A stretch of 43,394 nt of DNA from positions 1 through 43,394 of the forward strand of contig DATBWB010000028.1 in assembly GCA_036514995.1 (NCBI GenBank), read 5' to 3'. A model generated the notes under the pieces. The model had not been told where the DNA came from, did not search any database, and saw only the letters and a list, made by a program, of their open reading frames with translations. The translations under genes and the position numbers were made by a program. This document shows positions 14,767 through 23,461 of this stretch, one piece after another. Every line of letters begins with the position of its first letter. Within the stretch, counting starts at the first letter, position 1. This DNA comes from Candidatus Acidiferrales bacterium (GTDB lineage: Bacteria > Acidobacteriota > Terriglobia > Acidiferrales > DATBWB01).

Positions 14767-16131
14767 CTAGAAGGGTTCCTCCCCTGCCCCGGTGGGGCTG
14801 GCGAGTTCAAAGTGGGTAAAACGATCGAGGAAGATGAACTCCACCTTGCCGATCGGGCCGTTGCGCTGCTTACCGATGATCAATTCCGTTTTCGCTCTCT
14901 CCTCGGGAGTGGCGTCGCGGTTGTACAACGCTTCGCGGAAAACGAACAGAACGACGTCGGCGTCCTGTTCGATGGAACCGGACTCGCGGAGGTCGGAAAG
15001 CTGCGGGCGATGGTCGCGGCCACGCATTTCCGGGGCGCGGCTGAGCTGGGAAATAGCCATCACCGGAAGGTCCAGTTCCTTGGCCAGGGCTTTCAGGCCG
15101 CGGGAGATGGAAGAGATTTCCTGGGTTCGATTTTCAAAGCGACCACGGCCGGAAACCAGTTGCATGTAATCTACAATCAAGAGGGCCAGGCCGCGCTCCG
15201 CTTTGAGCCGCCGCGCCTTGGCTCCCATCTCCATGACGGTGACGGAAGGCGTGTCATCAATGTAGATGGGCGCTTCGGCCAACCGGCCGAGCCCAATCGT
15301 CAGTTTGCCCCAGTCCTCTTTGCCCAGGTAGCCGCCGCGCATCTTGTGCGAATCCACCTGCGCCTCGGAACAGAGCAGCCGGAGCAGCAACTGTTCCTTG
15401 GCCATTTCCAGGCTGAAGATGCCGACCGTCAGGCCTTGCTGGAGAGCGACTTTCTGAGCCACGGAAAGGGCAAACGCGGTCTTACCCATCGAGGGCCGCC
15501 CCGCCACGACAACCAAGTCGCCGCGTTGCAGGCCGCTCGTCAGGTCATCCAGGTCTTTATAACCGGTCGAGAGGCCGGTGATGCGCTGGCCTCGTTCATA
15601 CAGGCGATCAATCGTTTGAAAACTCGATTTGACAATCTCTTTGATGCCGAGCAGCCCGGCCTTGATGCGGTCTTCAGCGATCTTGAAGATGGTGGCTTCG
15701 GCGCGGTCGAGAATTTCTTCCGCGCCCCCTTCGCCGTCCATAGCTTCCAGGATGATGTTGTTGGAGGCGTGGATCAGCCCGCGCAGGATGGCCTTTTCTT
15801 TGACGATGCGGGCGTAGTGCTCGATGTTGCTGACGCGGGGGACGCCGTCGATGAGCGAAGACAGATAAGCCGGGCCGCCCGAGGCCTCCAGTTCCCCGGA
15901 GCGGCCCAGCTCCTCTGTTACCGTGACCAAATCTATGGCCCGGGACCCTTCTGACAGACGCAGCATTCTATCGAAAATGCGGCGGTGTGTGTCGAGAAAA
16001 AAATCTTCGGGCTTGAGCAGCTCGATGGCCGCGTTCAAAGCGGCGTTGTCGAGCAAGACGGCGCCAAGCACGCATCGTTCGGCGTCCAGGTTGTGGGGCA
16101 GGCTCTTTTCTAGGATAACGTCAGTGGGCAT
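14767..16131 (-). CDS. dnaB: Replicative DNA helicase DnaB
   Basis: A 454-residue hexameric helicase that unwinds DNA at the replication fork. It has an N-terminal DnaB domain (PHNLDAERCVLGAVLLD) and a RecA-like ATPase with Walker A GRPSMGKTAF and Walker B LLIVDYMQLV. Downstream motifs include SQLSRAPEMR and DLRESGSIEQDADVV. Length is normal and there is no intein. It is the last gene of the tightly spaced rpsF-rpsR-rplI-dnaB group but lies about 236 bases after rplI. That gap holds a hairpin and no gene. Confidence 0.97.
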   Translation of the reverse strand: MPTDVILEKSLPHNLDAERCVLGAVLLDNAALNAAIELLKPEDFFLDTHRRIFDRMLRLSEGSRAIDLVTVTEELGRSGELEASGGPAYLSSLIDGVPRVSNIEHYARIVKEKAILRGLIHASNNIILEAMDGEGGAEEILDRAEATIFKIAEDRIKAGLLGIKEIVKSSFQTIDRLYERGQRITGLSTGYKDLDDLTSGLQRGDLVVVAGRPSMGKTAFALSVAQKVALQQGLTVGIFSLEMAKEQLLLRLLCSEAQVDSHKMRGGYLGKEDWGKLTIGLGRLAEAPIYIDDTPSVTVMEMGAKARRLKAERGLALLIVDYMQLVSGRGRFENRTQEISSISRGLKALAKELDLPVMAISQLSRAPEMRGRDHRPQLSDLRESGSIEQDADVVLFVFREALYNRDATPEERAKTELIIGKQRNGPIGKVEFIFLDRFTHFELASPTGAGEEPF

Positions 16132-16367
16132 GGGAAGGGGCTCCGGGTCTGGAGACGCCTAGCCCTGATCCCATCAGGGCCAGTCTATTTTCGCTTTATT
16201 TTCGCCCGGAGGCAATCCCCAATTTAACCCGGCTACGTCCGCTTGGCAAACAAAAAACTCCGTTCCGCTGTGAGAATCCGGTGGAAAAGAAAAAATATCT
16301 GTGCACGGCTGTGGAAATCGAGGGCCAAGGCGGAGACCGCCTGGAGGGAGCGATGCCTGAAGACCGG
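16132..16367. other. Spacer between dnaB and rplI
   Basis: No gene. A hairpin, CCAAGGCGG-AGA-CCGCCTGG (16325-16344, one bulged or mismatched pair), lies just downstream of rplI and may reduce read-through, but lacks a T run. An AT-rich part near 16180-16290 could contain a dnaB promoter. No clear -35/-10 pair was found. Confidence 0.4.
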
Positions 16368-16814
16368 CTACTCCTCGCGCTTGAGGTGGAGGTGTATGTT
16401 GACGCTTACCTCGCGGTGAAGCCGCAGGGGAATATCGAACTCGCCCAACACCTTGATCGGGTCGTCCAGGATAATTTTTCGCTTGTCCACCTGAAAGCCC
16501 TTGGTGGCGAGCGCCTCCGCCACGTCCATCGCCGTGACCGACCCGAAAAGCTGGTCGGTCTCCCCGGCCTTGCGCACGAGCGTCAAGGAGAGGCCCGTCA
16601 ACTGCTTCGCCAGCAACTCAGCGTCTGACTTTTCTTTCGCTTCCTGACGGACCATGACCGATCGCAATTGTTCCAGGCGCTTGCGGTTGGCTGGCGTGGC
16701 CGGCACCGCCAGCTTGCGAGGAAAAAGATAATTTCGGGCATAGCCATCGGCCACCACCACTACCTGGCCGCGCGTGCCGAGCTTCTCCACGTCCTGTTCC
16801 AGAATCACATCCAT
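16368..16814 (-). CDS. rplI: 50S ribosomal protein L9
   Basis: A 148-residue large-subunit protein. MDVILEQDVEKLGTRGQVVVVADGYARNYLFPRKLA is the conserved N-terminal 23S-binding domain, followed by the long connecting helix and the C-terminal domain (GSVTAMDVAEAL). ATG 16814 fits the family start; an in-frame ATG four codons upstream is possible but has a worse position. GAGG lies before the ATG. It follows rpsR by 52 bases in the conserved rpsF-rpsR-rplI order. Confidence 0.97.
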   Translation of the reverse strand: MDVILEQDVEKLGTRGQVVVVADGYARNYLFPRKLAVPATPANRKRLEQLRSVMVRQEAKEKSDAELLAKQLTGLSLTLVRKAGETDQLFGSVTAMDVAEALATKGFQVDKRKIILDDPIKVLGEFDIPLRLHREVSVNIHLHLKREE

Positions 16815-16866
16815 AGGCGACCTCAAAAGCTTGGGTGTGTCGTCTCCATGACAGGACCAGCAGATT

Positions 16867-17196
16867 CTAGCGAAAGCCTCCGAACGGCAGGAGGGCGATA
16901 TTGCGGGCGCGCTGGATCGCTTCCGTCAGCCGGCGCTGGTGCGGCGAACAGGTTCCCGTCAGCCGCCGAGGAAGAATTTTGCCGCGCTCCTGCACAAACT
17001 GAGAAAGCAGCCGGGTATCCTTGTAGTCGATGTGGTCCATTTTTTCGGCGCAGAATTTGCAAAACTTCCGTTTGCGGAAGAACTGGCGCTTGCCGCCGCC
17101 CTTGCGACCGCCCGGGCCGCGGCCCTCGCGGCCTCCCTCGCGACGTCCGCGATCCTCGCGCGGGGCTGAGCCTGATGCCTGTCCCTCGTTCGCCAT
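16867..17196 (-). CDS. rpsR: 30S ribosomal protein S18
   Basis: A 109-residue small-subunit protein. The conserved core runs from [17 protein letters not shown] to [18 protein letters not shown] and the C-terminal ARNIALLPF. The first 40 residues are a glycine- and arginine-rich extension ([15 protein letters not shown]) longer than in most bacteria. An ideal SD (AAGGAGAT) precedes the ATG. It follows rpsF by 12 bases. There is no ssb gene between rpsF and rpsR, unlike in Bacillus. Confidence 0.96.
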   Translation of the reverse strand: MANEGQASGSAPREDRGRREGGREGRGPGGRKGGGKRQFFRKRKFCKFCAEKMDHIDYKDTRLLSQFVQERGKILPRRLTGTCSPHQRRLTEAIQRARNIALLPFGGFR

Positions 17197-17208
17197 GATG
17201 ATCTCCTT

Positions 17209-17625
17209 CTAGGTTGTGGTTGTGGTTTCGCCCGCCGCGGCCGGCGCCCCGCCCGGCGCAGCCGCCGGAGTCCGGCGTGGGCGGCGCGCCGCTCGCTTTT
17301 CGCGGCGTTGGCGCATCTTCTCCATCCGCTTCCACTCTTCGTCCACGCGGATACTGAGGTACTTGATCACCGCGTCGGTCACCTTCAGCCGCCGCTCGAG
17401 CTCCTTTACCATTTCTCCCTTTTGACCGTGAACCACGAGCAGGACGTAGGACCCTTCGCGGTGCCGGGCAATGCGATAGGCCAGCCGCCGCTTGCCCCAC
17501 TTCTCCGCCTTGTCCACTCGCCCGTTCATGGCGGCAGCCGCTTCGCCAAGCTGCGCCACGATCTTGTCAATCTCCTCTTCGGGCGTGTCCGGCCGGCAAA
17601 CAAAAAGCAGTTCGTAGATTCTCAT
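17209..17625 (-). CDS. rpsF: 30S ribosomal protein S6
   Basis: A 138-residue small-subunit protein that pairs with S18 in the platform. The core MRIYELLFVCRPDTPEEEID through WGKRRLAYRIARHREGSYVLLVV is characteristic. The tail after residue 105 is basic, then alanine/proline-rich, ending in a run of threonines, a variable extension. It lies 24 bases after pth and directly before rpsR. Confidence 0.96.
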   Translation of the reverse strand: MRIYELLFVCRPDTPEEEIDKIVAQLGEAAAAMNGRVDKAEKWGKRRLAYRIARHREGSYVLLVVHGQKGEMVKELERRLKVTDAVIKYLSIRVDEEWKRMEKMRQRREKRAARRPRRTPAAAPGGAPAAAGETTTTT

Positions 17626-17649
17626 GCTTTCCTCGTTGCCCCGATTCTA

Positions 17650-18231
17650 TTATTGCCTCGACGGGGACACTTTCTGGTTGAAGCGCGTCATGGCGCGCTT
17701 CATGCCCTCTTTCAAAATCATGGCTACCGCCTCGGCGGCTCGATCCACCGCTTCGGCGGCCACCGCGAGCTGAGCCTTGCGCATCGGCGCGAGCACGTAC
17801 GCGGCGACGTCACTGACCGGATGCTCGGGCTGAATCCCCAGGCGCACCCGGCAGAACTCTCCCGTGCCCATCGCGCCGATGACGGACTCCAGGCCGTTGT
17901 GCCCGCCCGACCGGCCGCGTTCGCGGAGGCGAATCATGCCCCACGGCAGCGCCACGTCGTCGGCGATGACCACCAGCGACTCGGGCGTCTCTTCCCGCTT
18001 CTCGAGCAGGGCCCGCACCGCCATGCCGCTTGCGTTCATATAGGTCTGCGGCTTGGCCAGCACCACTTCTTCTCCAGCCACCCGCGCCACCGCCACCAGC
18101 GAGATCGCTTCCGGCCGCGTCACCCGCACCCCGGCCCGTTCCGACAGGCGGTCAATCACCAGAAACCCCAGGTTGTGCGGCGTGAACTGGTATTGGCTCC
18201 CCGGATTCCCCAATCCAACAATCACTCGCAC
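17650..18231 (-). CDS. pth: Peptidyl-tRNA hydrolase
   Basis: A 193-residue enzyme that releases peptides from prematurely dissociated peptidyl-tRNA. It shows GLGNPGSQY (N9), catalytic H19 in HNLGF, the KPQTYMNASG segment, IADDVALPWG holding the catalytic aspartate, and GRSGGHNGLESV. The start codon is GTG at 18231, six bases after the rplY stop, consistent with coupling. The rplY-pth order is common in bacteria. Confidence 0.96.
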   Translation of the reverse strand: MRVIVGLGNPGSQYQFTPHNLGFLVIDRLSERAGVRVTRPEAISLVAVARVAGEEVVLAKPQTYMNASGMAVRALLEKREETPESLVVIADDVALPWGMIRLRERGRSGGHNGLESVIGAMGTGEFCRVRLGIQPEHPVSDVAAYVLAPMRKAQLAVAAEAVDRAAEAVAMILKEGMKRAMTRFNQKVSPSRQ

Positions 18232-18237
18232 GGAAGG

Positions 18238-18957
18238 CTACTTCTTTTCCTTCTCTTTCCTGGCTGGAGTTTCCGCTTCGGCTTCCCGACCTGTCGGGAC
18301 AACCTCTTCTTCCTCGGCGGCCGCTTTGCCTTTCTTGATGACTTCCGGCTCGGCCGGCGCAGCTTCCACCACCACTTCCGGCGCCGCCACCACCTCTTCC
18401 TTGATCGAGACGACGTGAGCGATCACCCGGTCGCGGTCGGTCAACACTTTGACCTTCGCCTCGACCACCAGTTCACCCACGCGAAGCTGTTTCCCGATCA
18501 TCAATTCGCTGACATCGGCGCTCAAGTGATCCGGGATATCGGCGGGCAAGCACTCGACTTCCACTTCCCGCGTCACCTGTTCGAGCACGCCGCCCTGCAC
18601 CTTGACTCCTTTCGCCTCCCCTACGAGCATGACCGGAATCTTCACGCGCAGTTTCTCCGTCAGGGCGACGCGGATGAGATCCACGTGGAGCAGGGTTTCG
18701 CGCACCGGATCCAATTGCCAATCCTTGAGCATCACGTTGGCCTTGCCCTCCCCGGCGATGTTCAGGGTAAAGATCGTGTTGTAGCCCGAGGGCGAATGGA
18801 GAATCTCCAACACCCGGCGCGGATTCACTTCGACCGGAACCGGCTTGTTCCTCGCGCCATAAACGATGGCTGGAATCGCTCCACGCCGGCGTGTCCGGCG
18901 CGATGCGCTCTTCCCGAAATCTTTTCTCAGGGTTGCTTCCACCACTATCTGTTCCAT
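18238..18957 (-). CDS. rplY: 50S ribosomal protein L25 (Ctc/TL5 long form)
   Basis: A 239-residue, 5S rRNA-binding protein of the long Ctc type. The N-terminal L25 domain (ATLRKDFGKSASRRTRRRGAIPAIVYG) is followed by the TL5 C-terminal beta domain (GGVLEQVTREVEVECLPADIP, then DHLSADVSEL). ATG 18957 has GGGAG upstream and matches family starts. The last 50 residues are an alanine-, glutamate- and lysine-rich tail. Within that tail VPTGREAE is encoded by a palindromic mini-repeat. It is followed six bases later by pth and preceded by prs. Confidence 0.95.
   Translation of the reverse strand: MEQIVVEATLRKDFGKSASRRTRRRGAIPAIVYGARNKPVPVEVNPRRVLEILHSPSGYNTIFTLNIAGEGKANVMLKDWQLDPVRETLLHVDLIRVALTEKLRVKIPVMLVGEAKGVKVQGGVLEQVTREVEVECLPADIPDHLSADVSELMIGKQLRVGELVVEAKVKVLTDRDRVIAHVVSIKEEVVAAPEVVVEAAPAEPEVIKKGKAAAEEEEVVPTGREAEAETPARKEKEKK
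18283..18300. repeat. Palindromic mini-repeat inside the rplY coding region
   Basis: On the coding strand the sequence reads GTCCCGAC-AGG-TCGGGAA with seven-base or longer arms. This is the same element as in the tRNA-like copies at 1721 and 8603, differing only in the three central bases. It is read in frame as part of VPTGREA near the L25 C terminus. Confidence 0.6.
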
Positions 18958-19069
18958 AGGCGTTCTCCCAAACTCTCCCGAGCGCGCTACGCGATCCCGT
19001 CGTTCCGGCAGGCGGCAAGGGCTCGACATCGGCTCGTCTCCCGCCCCCATCCCTGGCCGGGGTGGACGG

Positions 19070-20014
19070 TTAGAGGAAAAGCTGGCTGATGGACGTCTCC
19101 TCGTGGATGGAGCGGATGCCGCGAGCCAGCAAGCTGGCGACGCTCAACACCGCCAGCCGGTCGCAGCCCTTGGCCTCCGACTTGAGGGGCACCGAGTTCG
19201 TCACCACCACTTCTTCAAGACAGGAACCGCGAATGCGCTCAATCGCCGGGCCTGACAGGACGGCATGGGTGCAGCCCGCCAGCACCCGGGCGGCACCCTG
19301 CTCCTTGAGGGCACGGGCCGTCTTCACGAGCGTGCCGGCGGTATCCACGATGTCGTCAATGACCAGCGCGCTTCGGCCCTCGATTTCGCCGATGACGTGC
19401 ATCACCTCGCTCACGTCCATATCCACGCGCCGCTTGTCCACAATGGCCAAGGCCGAGTCCATCTGCTTGGCAAAGAAACGCGCCCGCTCCACCCCGCCGG
19501 CATCGGGGGAAACAATCGTCAGGTCGGGCAGGCTCTTGGCCCGAAAATAATCAAGCAACACCGGCGAGGCAAAGAGGTGGTCCACCGGGATATTGAAGTA
19601 TCCCTGGATCTGCGGCGCGTGCAAGTCAAGAAAGAGCGCCCGCGTCGCTCCGGCGGTGGTGATCAGGTCGGCCACCAGCTTGGCGGAAATGGGCACGCGC
19701 GGTTTGTCTTTCCGATCCTGCCGGGCATAGCCGTAGTACGGCAGCACCGCCGTAATGCGCGACGCGGAAGCTCGCTTGAAAGCGTCCAGCATCAGCAAGA
19801 GCTCGACCAGATTCCGGTCCACCGGATGGCACGTCGGCTGGATCACGAACACGTCGGCGCCGCGAACGTTCTCTTGAATCTGCGGGTAGATCTCACCGTC
19901 GCTAAAACGGGTGATCTCAATCTCCCCGAGTGTCACCCCAAGGAAGCTGGCAATCTCTTCCGCCAAGGGCCGGTTGGCCGACCCCGAAAAAATCTTTAGC
20001 TGATTGCCCGGCAT
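19070..20014 (-). CDS. prs: Ribose-phosphate pyrophosphokinase (PRPP synthetase)
   Basis: A 314-residue enzyme that makes PRPP from ribose 5-phosphate and ATP for nucleotide, histidine and tryptophan synthesis. FSDGEIYPQIQENVRGADVF, PYYGYARQDRKDKPRVPI and the PRPP-binding ALVIDDIVDTAGTL are all intact. Length is exactly typical. ATG 20014 has GGGAGAG as SD and starts the conserved core. It lies between tRNA-Gln/ispE and rplY, an order seen in several phyla. Confidence 0.97.
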   Translation of the reverse strand: MPGNQLKIFSGSANRPLAEEIASFLGVTLGEIEITRFSDGEIYPQIQENVRGADVFVIQPTCHPVDRNLVELLLMLDAFKRASASRITAVLPYYGYARQDRKDKPRVPISAKLVADLITTAGATRALFLDLHAPQIQGYFNIPVDHLFASPVLLDYFRAKSLPDLTIVSPDAGGVERARFFAKQMDSALAIVDKRRVDMDVSEVMHVIGEIEGRSALVIDDIVDTAGTLVKTARALKEQGAARVLAGCTHAVLSGPAIERIRGSCLEEVVVTNSVPLKSEAKGCDRLAVLSVASLLARGIRSIHEETSISQLFL

Positions 20015-20109
20015 GAGCCGGTCTCTCCCTTTTGCAATGTCCCCGAGCCACCGGTGCTGTCGCCGGCGTGGCCCAAGAAGCGCTTGCCCGGGGCGCAGCA
20101 AGGACATCC

Positions 20110-20183
20110 TGGCTGGGGCGCTAGGATTCGAACCTAGATTACCTGCTCCAAAGGCAGGCGTCCTACCATTGGACGACGCCCCA
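20110..20183 (-). tRNA. tRNA-Gln(TTG)
   Basis: On the minus strand the acceptor TGGGGCG pairs with CGCCCCA, followed by G and encoded CCA. The anticodon stem CCTGC/GCAGG closes the loop CTTTGGA, giving anticodon TTG (glutamine, CAA/CAG). The T arm CTAGG-TTCGAAT-CCTAG is perfect. It lies only six bases after ispE and before prs, probably on the same transcript. Confidence 0.96.
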
Positions 20184-20189
20184 GAAAAG

Positions 20190-21119
20190 TCATCTGGCGC
20201 TCGCCGCGGCGAGTTGCTCGCGCGGGATGCCGAGCCTTCGCCAGTATTGGGCGCGGGTTACGGTTTGGGTGACCAGGGCCTGAGCCCTCTGAGTGGCCCG
20301 CGCCGCCTTTTGAGCCTTTTCTCTGCTGGCAAACAGTGCGAACAACGCCGAACCGCTTCCGGTCAACGCCGCCACCTGCGCTCCCTGCCGTTCCAACTGC
20401 CTCTTGATTGTAGCAAGTTGCGGGTGGCGGGCAAAGACAACGGGCTCAAAATCGTTCTGGACGTCTTCGGAAATCCATCCTGCTGGAGAGGGAGCCTTCC
20501 AACAGCCTGCGCAAAAGCTCAATATAATAGGAGCGGCTGCTCTTGAAGTCAATCGCAAACTCAGCCAGCGATACGCCTCAGCGGTCGGAATAGAAAGATC
20601 CGGCGACACAATCAGGCAGGGAGTGGGCAGCAGGTCGGGCAGCGGAAAGACTTCTTCGCCGCGGCCAATCCCCAGCGCCCGTCCACCCAAAAGAAAAAAG
20701 CCGACATCGGAACCAAGCTCGGCCGCCATCGCCAGCCATGCCTTGCCCGCCAGACGCCGGCCGGTGAGCCTGCCCAGCGCCAGCAAGGTCACCGCCGCGT
20801 CGCTTGAACCGCCACCCAGACCGCGGCCAACGGGAATGTTTTTTTCCACGTAGATGCGCACGCCCGTCCGGATACGGGTCTCGCGCAGAAACAATTCGGC
20901 CGCCCGGTACACCAGATTTTCCGGCCCGGTGGGCAGCAGGGTGTCATCCGCTTGCACCTCGATCTTCGAGCCGCGCGGGTGAAGCTCCACGGTCAACCGG
21001 TCGTGGAGGCCGATGGTTTGGTAAACGGTGCGCAGCTCGTGGTAGCCGTCCGGCCGCCGGCCGAGCACACGCACGCCCAAGTTGATCTTGGCAAACGCCG
21101 GCATGCGTAGCGATGGCAT
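20190..21119 (-). CDS. ispE: 4-diphosphocytidyl-2-C-methyl-D-erythritol kinase
   Basis: A 309-residue GHMP kinase of the MEP pathway. The substrate-binding AFAKINLGVRVLGRRPDGYH start (K11) and the ATP-binding GRGLGGGSSDAAVTL loop are intact. AALTGSGSALFALF is the third GHMP motif. The C-terminal region is slightly longer than in E. coli. It lies 38 bases after the TPR gene and just before tRNA-Gln. Confidence 0.95.
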   Translation of the reverse strand: MPSLRMPAFAKINLGVRVLGRRPDGYHELRTVYQTIGLHDRLTVELHPRGSKIEVQADDTLLPTGPENLVYRAAELFLRETRIRTGVRIYVEKNIPVGRGLGGGSSDAAVTLLALGRLTGRRLAGKAWLAMAAELGSDVGFFLLGGRALGIGRGEEVFPLPDLLPTPCLIVSPDLSIPTAEAYRWLSLRLTSRAAAPIILSFCAGCWKAPSPAGWISEDVQNDFEPVVFARHPQLATIKRQLERQGAQVAALTGSGSALFALFASREKAQKAARATQRAQALVTQTVTRAQYWRRLGIPREQLAAASAR

Positions 21120-21157
21120 GAATCAAGATTCCTGGGGAACGGATGGCGGCGAAAGAA

Positions 21158-23266
21158 TCAATCGGGCTTCTTCTTCACATCCACTTGCCGTTTCTTGGCC
21201 AGCAAATGTTTGAGATCGGTCAATTTCTTGTCGGTCCGGGCGTACTCCTCAGCATCGAAATCCGGCCTGAGCGACCGCCGCCACTCCTCGGTGGCGCGCT
21301 CCCACTCGCGCTGAGCCAGCTCCATGCGCCCGGTCTTGAAATAGACGTCGCCGAGATGCACGTGGATGGTTGGGTCGCGGCTGATGCGCGCCGCTGCCCT
21401 CCGCAGATATTCTTCGGCCAGATCCAGCCGGTGCAGACGAAAATAGACCCAACCGAGGCTGTCGAGGTAGGCGCCGTTGAAAGGCTCGAGCTCGACTGCT
21501 TTCTGGATCAGGCTGAGCGCTTCCTGGAGCCGAACGCCTCGATCGGCCCAGGAATAACCCAGGTAATTGAGAGTGCCGGCGCTCTTGGAATTGATAGCCA
21601 GAACCTTCTTGAAACTTTCTTCGGCGAGGTCATATTTTTTTGATCGCTCGTAGATGGCGCCGAGAAGGAAGAAGACGTATTCCTGATCTTGAGGCTTGGC
21701 AGCGAGCTTTTCTGCCGCCCGCACTGCCTCCTCAGCTTCGGCGTAGCGCTTCCCGCGTTCCAGCACCTGGCCCATGGAGAGATGAATCTCGCGGTCGGTG
21801 GCATCGCCTTTGAGAAGCTTCCTGAGCTCGGCCACGGCCTGGTCGGTGTCGCCGCGCTCGCCCAAAAGCGTTCCCACCATGATGGCGGTGGCGCGGTTAT
21901 CGGAAAATTTTGCGGCGGCAGCTTGAGCCTCGGCAACGGCCTGGTCAATCTGGCGATCCAGGCGCAGCGTGTCGGCCAGCAAGTTCCGGGCGCGGACCGC
22001 CTCTTCCCCTTCCGCGATCGCCACCGCCTCACGAAAGGTATGGATCGCCGTGGCGTAATCTTCCACCTGGCGATAGAGAAACCCCAGGCGCTCGAGCAAC
22101 AACACCAGCCGATCCTTGCCGCCGCCCCCGCGCTGCACCCGGTTCCGTTCGGAGGCGACCAGTTCCGTCAACCTGAGAATGGCCTTCTCAAATTGGCCTT
22201 GATCCTCCTCCAGCGAAGCTTCGTTATAAAGCACCTCCAGGCTGTCGGGCGCCAGAGTCTTTGCTTGCTGGAGCGCGCTCGCCGCCAGGTCAAATTTTTT
22301 CTGAGCGCGATAGATCTGCGAAAGCCGCAAATAGGCTTGCGGATCTTCCGGCTCAACCTTCAAGGCCGCCTGATATTGGGCGAGGGCAAGATCCAACTTT
22401 TCTTCCTCCAGATAGAGCTGGCCGAGGCTGCGCCGGTATTCGGCGTTTGCCGGATCGGCCTCGATCGCTTTTTCGAAAGCCTCCACTGCCCGCGCGGTAT
22501 CTTTCATCTGCTCGTAGGCACGGCCGAGCGCGGCATAGATCAGCGGGGAATCAGCCTGTGGCGCGGCCTCTTTCAATAGCTTGACGGCATCGTCATATCT
22601 TTTCTGCTCGATATAGATGGCGGAGAGTTGCTGCAAGGCCTGCTCTGAAGTCGGATCGAGGCCCAGCACCTTCTTGAGGATGGCCTCGGCCTTCTCCGTC
22701 TGGTTGGAGAGGCCGTAGAGGCGGGCGAGGGAGATCATGGCGTCGCGATCGTCGCCATCGATCCGCACGATCGCCTCATATTGCTCAATGGCGCGACGCA
22801 GTGTTTCGGGCGAGGCCGAGCCGGCCTCGGTGTTGCCCAGGGTGCGGACATAAATCCGGGCCAGCAGCTTGTGGGCGGCAAGATTGTCCGGATCCCGCTT
22901 CAGGATCTCCTGCGCTTCGAGGACGGCATCGCGGATACGTTGCGAGCGGGCATAGATGTCCGCCAGCCTGACCGCAATGCTGGGGGCGCCGGGATCGAGC
23001 GCGAGTGCCTTCTTGTACTCCTCGATGGCCTGGGTGGCGTAGGCAGACTGATTGGTAATCTCGTAGAGCTCTTCGTAAACGTGGGCGAGCGTAAAGTGGT
23101 AGTAGGCCTCGGCGCGCTTGGCCGGGTCAGGCTGCGTGTAGCTCGTGGCCGGGGGAAGCTCTCTCAAAGGCGCGGGGTCGTCGTCCTGCGCCGAGGCGAG
23201 CGGCAGCCAGATAAAAATGGCCAGCATGGCCCACGCCAGCCGGCCTCGCCAGAACCGATTGTTCAT
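21158..23266 (-). CDS. Exported TPR-repeat protein
   Basis: A 702-residue protein with a signal peptide (MLAIFIWLPLASAQ, cleaved near residue 26) and then a dozen or more TPR units almost to the end. Typical units read AIEEYKKALALDPGAP and ALGRAYEQMKDTARAVEAFE. No catalytic domain is visible. It probably acts as a scaffold in the periplasm or outer membrane. The last 60 residues (after EYLRRAAARIS) are another TPR plus a lysine-rich tail. A good promoter precedes it, and ispE follows by 38 bases, so it probably heads the long minus-strand operon. The specific function is unknown. Confidence 0.85.
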   Translation of the reverse strand: MNNRFWRGRLAWAMLAIFIWLPLASAQDDDPAPLRELPPATSYTQPDPAKRAEAYYHFTLAHVYEELYEITNQSAYATQAIEEYKKALALDPGAPSIAVRLADIYARSQRIRDAVLEAQEILKRDPDNLAAHKLLARIYVRTLGNTEAGSASPETLRRAIEQYEAIVRIDGDDRDAMISLARLYGLSNQTEKAEAILKKVLGLDPTSEQALQQLSAIYIEQKRYDDAVKLLKEAAPQADSPLIYAALGRAYEQMKDTARAVEAFEKAIEADPANAEYRRSLGQLYLEEEKLDLALAQYQAALKVEPEDPQAYLRLSQIYRAQKKFDLAASALQQAKTLAPDSLEVLYNEASLEEDQGQFEKAILRLTELVASERNRVQRGGGGKDRLVLLLERLGFLYRQVEDYATAIHTFREAVAIAEGEEAVRARNLLADTLRLDRQIDQAVAEAQAAAAKFSDNRATAIMVGTLLGERGDTDQAVAELRKLLKGDATDREIHLSMGQVLERGKRYAEAEEAVRAAEKLAAKPQDQEYVFFLLGAIYERSKKYDLAEESFKKVLAINSKSAGTLNYLGYSWADRGVRLQEALSLIQKAVELEPFNGAYLDSLGWVYFRLHRLDLAEEYLRRAAARISRDPTIHVHLGDVYFKTGRMELAQREWERATEEWRRSLRPDFDAEEYARTDKKLTDLKHLLAKKRQVDVKKKPD

Positions 23267-23304
23267 GCACCCATCCTGTTCCTAGCGCCGCTCCTGAACT
23301 TCCT

Positions 23305-23333
23305 ATTATCATACAGGAAACGATTTCCGTCAA
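23305..23333 (-). promoter_or_regulatory. Sigma70-type promoter heading the TPR-ispE-prs operon
   Basis: On the minus strand TTGACG (23328-23333) and GATAAT (23305-23310) are 17 bases apart. Predicted transcription starts near 23298, about 30 bases before the TPR-protein ATG at 23266. It is one of the strongest promoter matches in the window. Confidence 0.6.
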
Positions 23334-23461
23334 AGCTGCGTGCGACAAGAGCCAACGCCCTCAGCGAGGCGCGCGAACACCTCTTTCGAGAATCCGTTCC
23401 TCTTGTGATCACGCCCGGAACGTATCGCCTGACGGATAGGAGCTTCCACGAAGAAATCGAA

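Noticed and set aside
14751-14819. A 22-codon frame on the plus strand with AGGAGG four bases before its ATG, antisense to the end of dnaB.
   Set aside because: It is very short and basic (MDRKGARRVPPLPRWG), with no sign of conservation. The SD-like sequence may be chance within a structured spacer.
16250-16320. DnaA-box-like sequences (TTTCCACAG, TTTTCCACC on the minus strand) upstream of dnaB, as a possible replication origin.
   Set aside because: Each has two or more mismatches to TTATCCACA. There are too few of them, and there is no dnaA or dnaN nearby.
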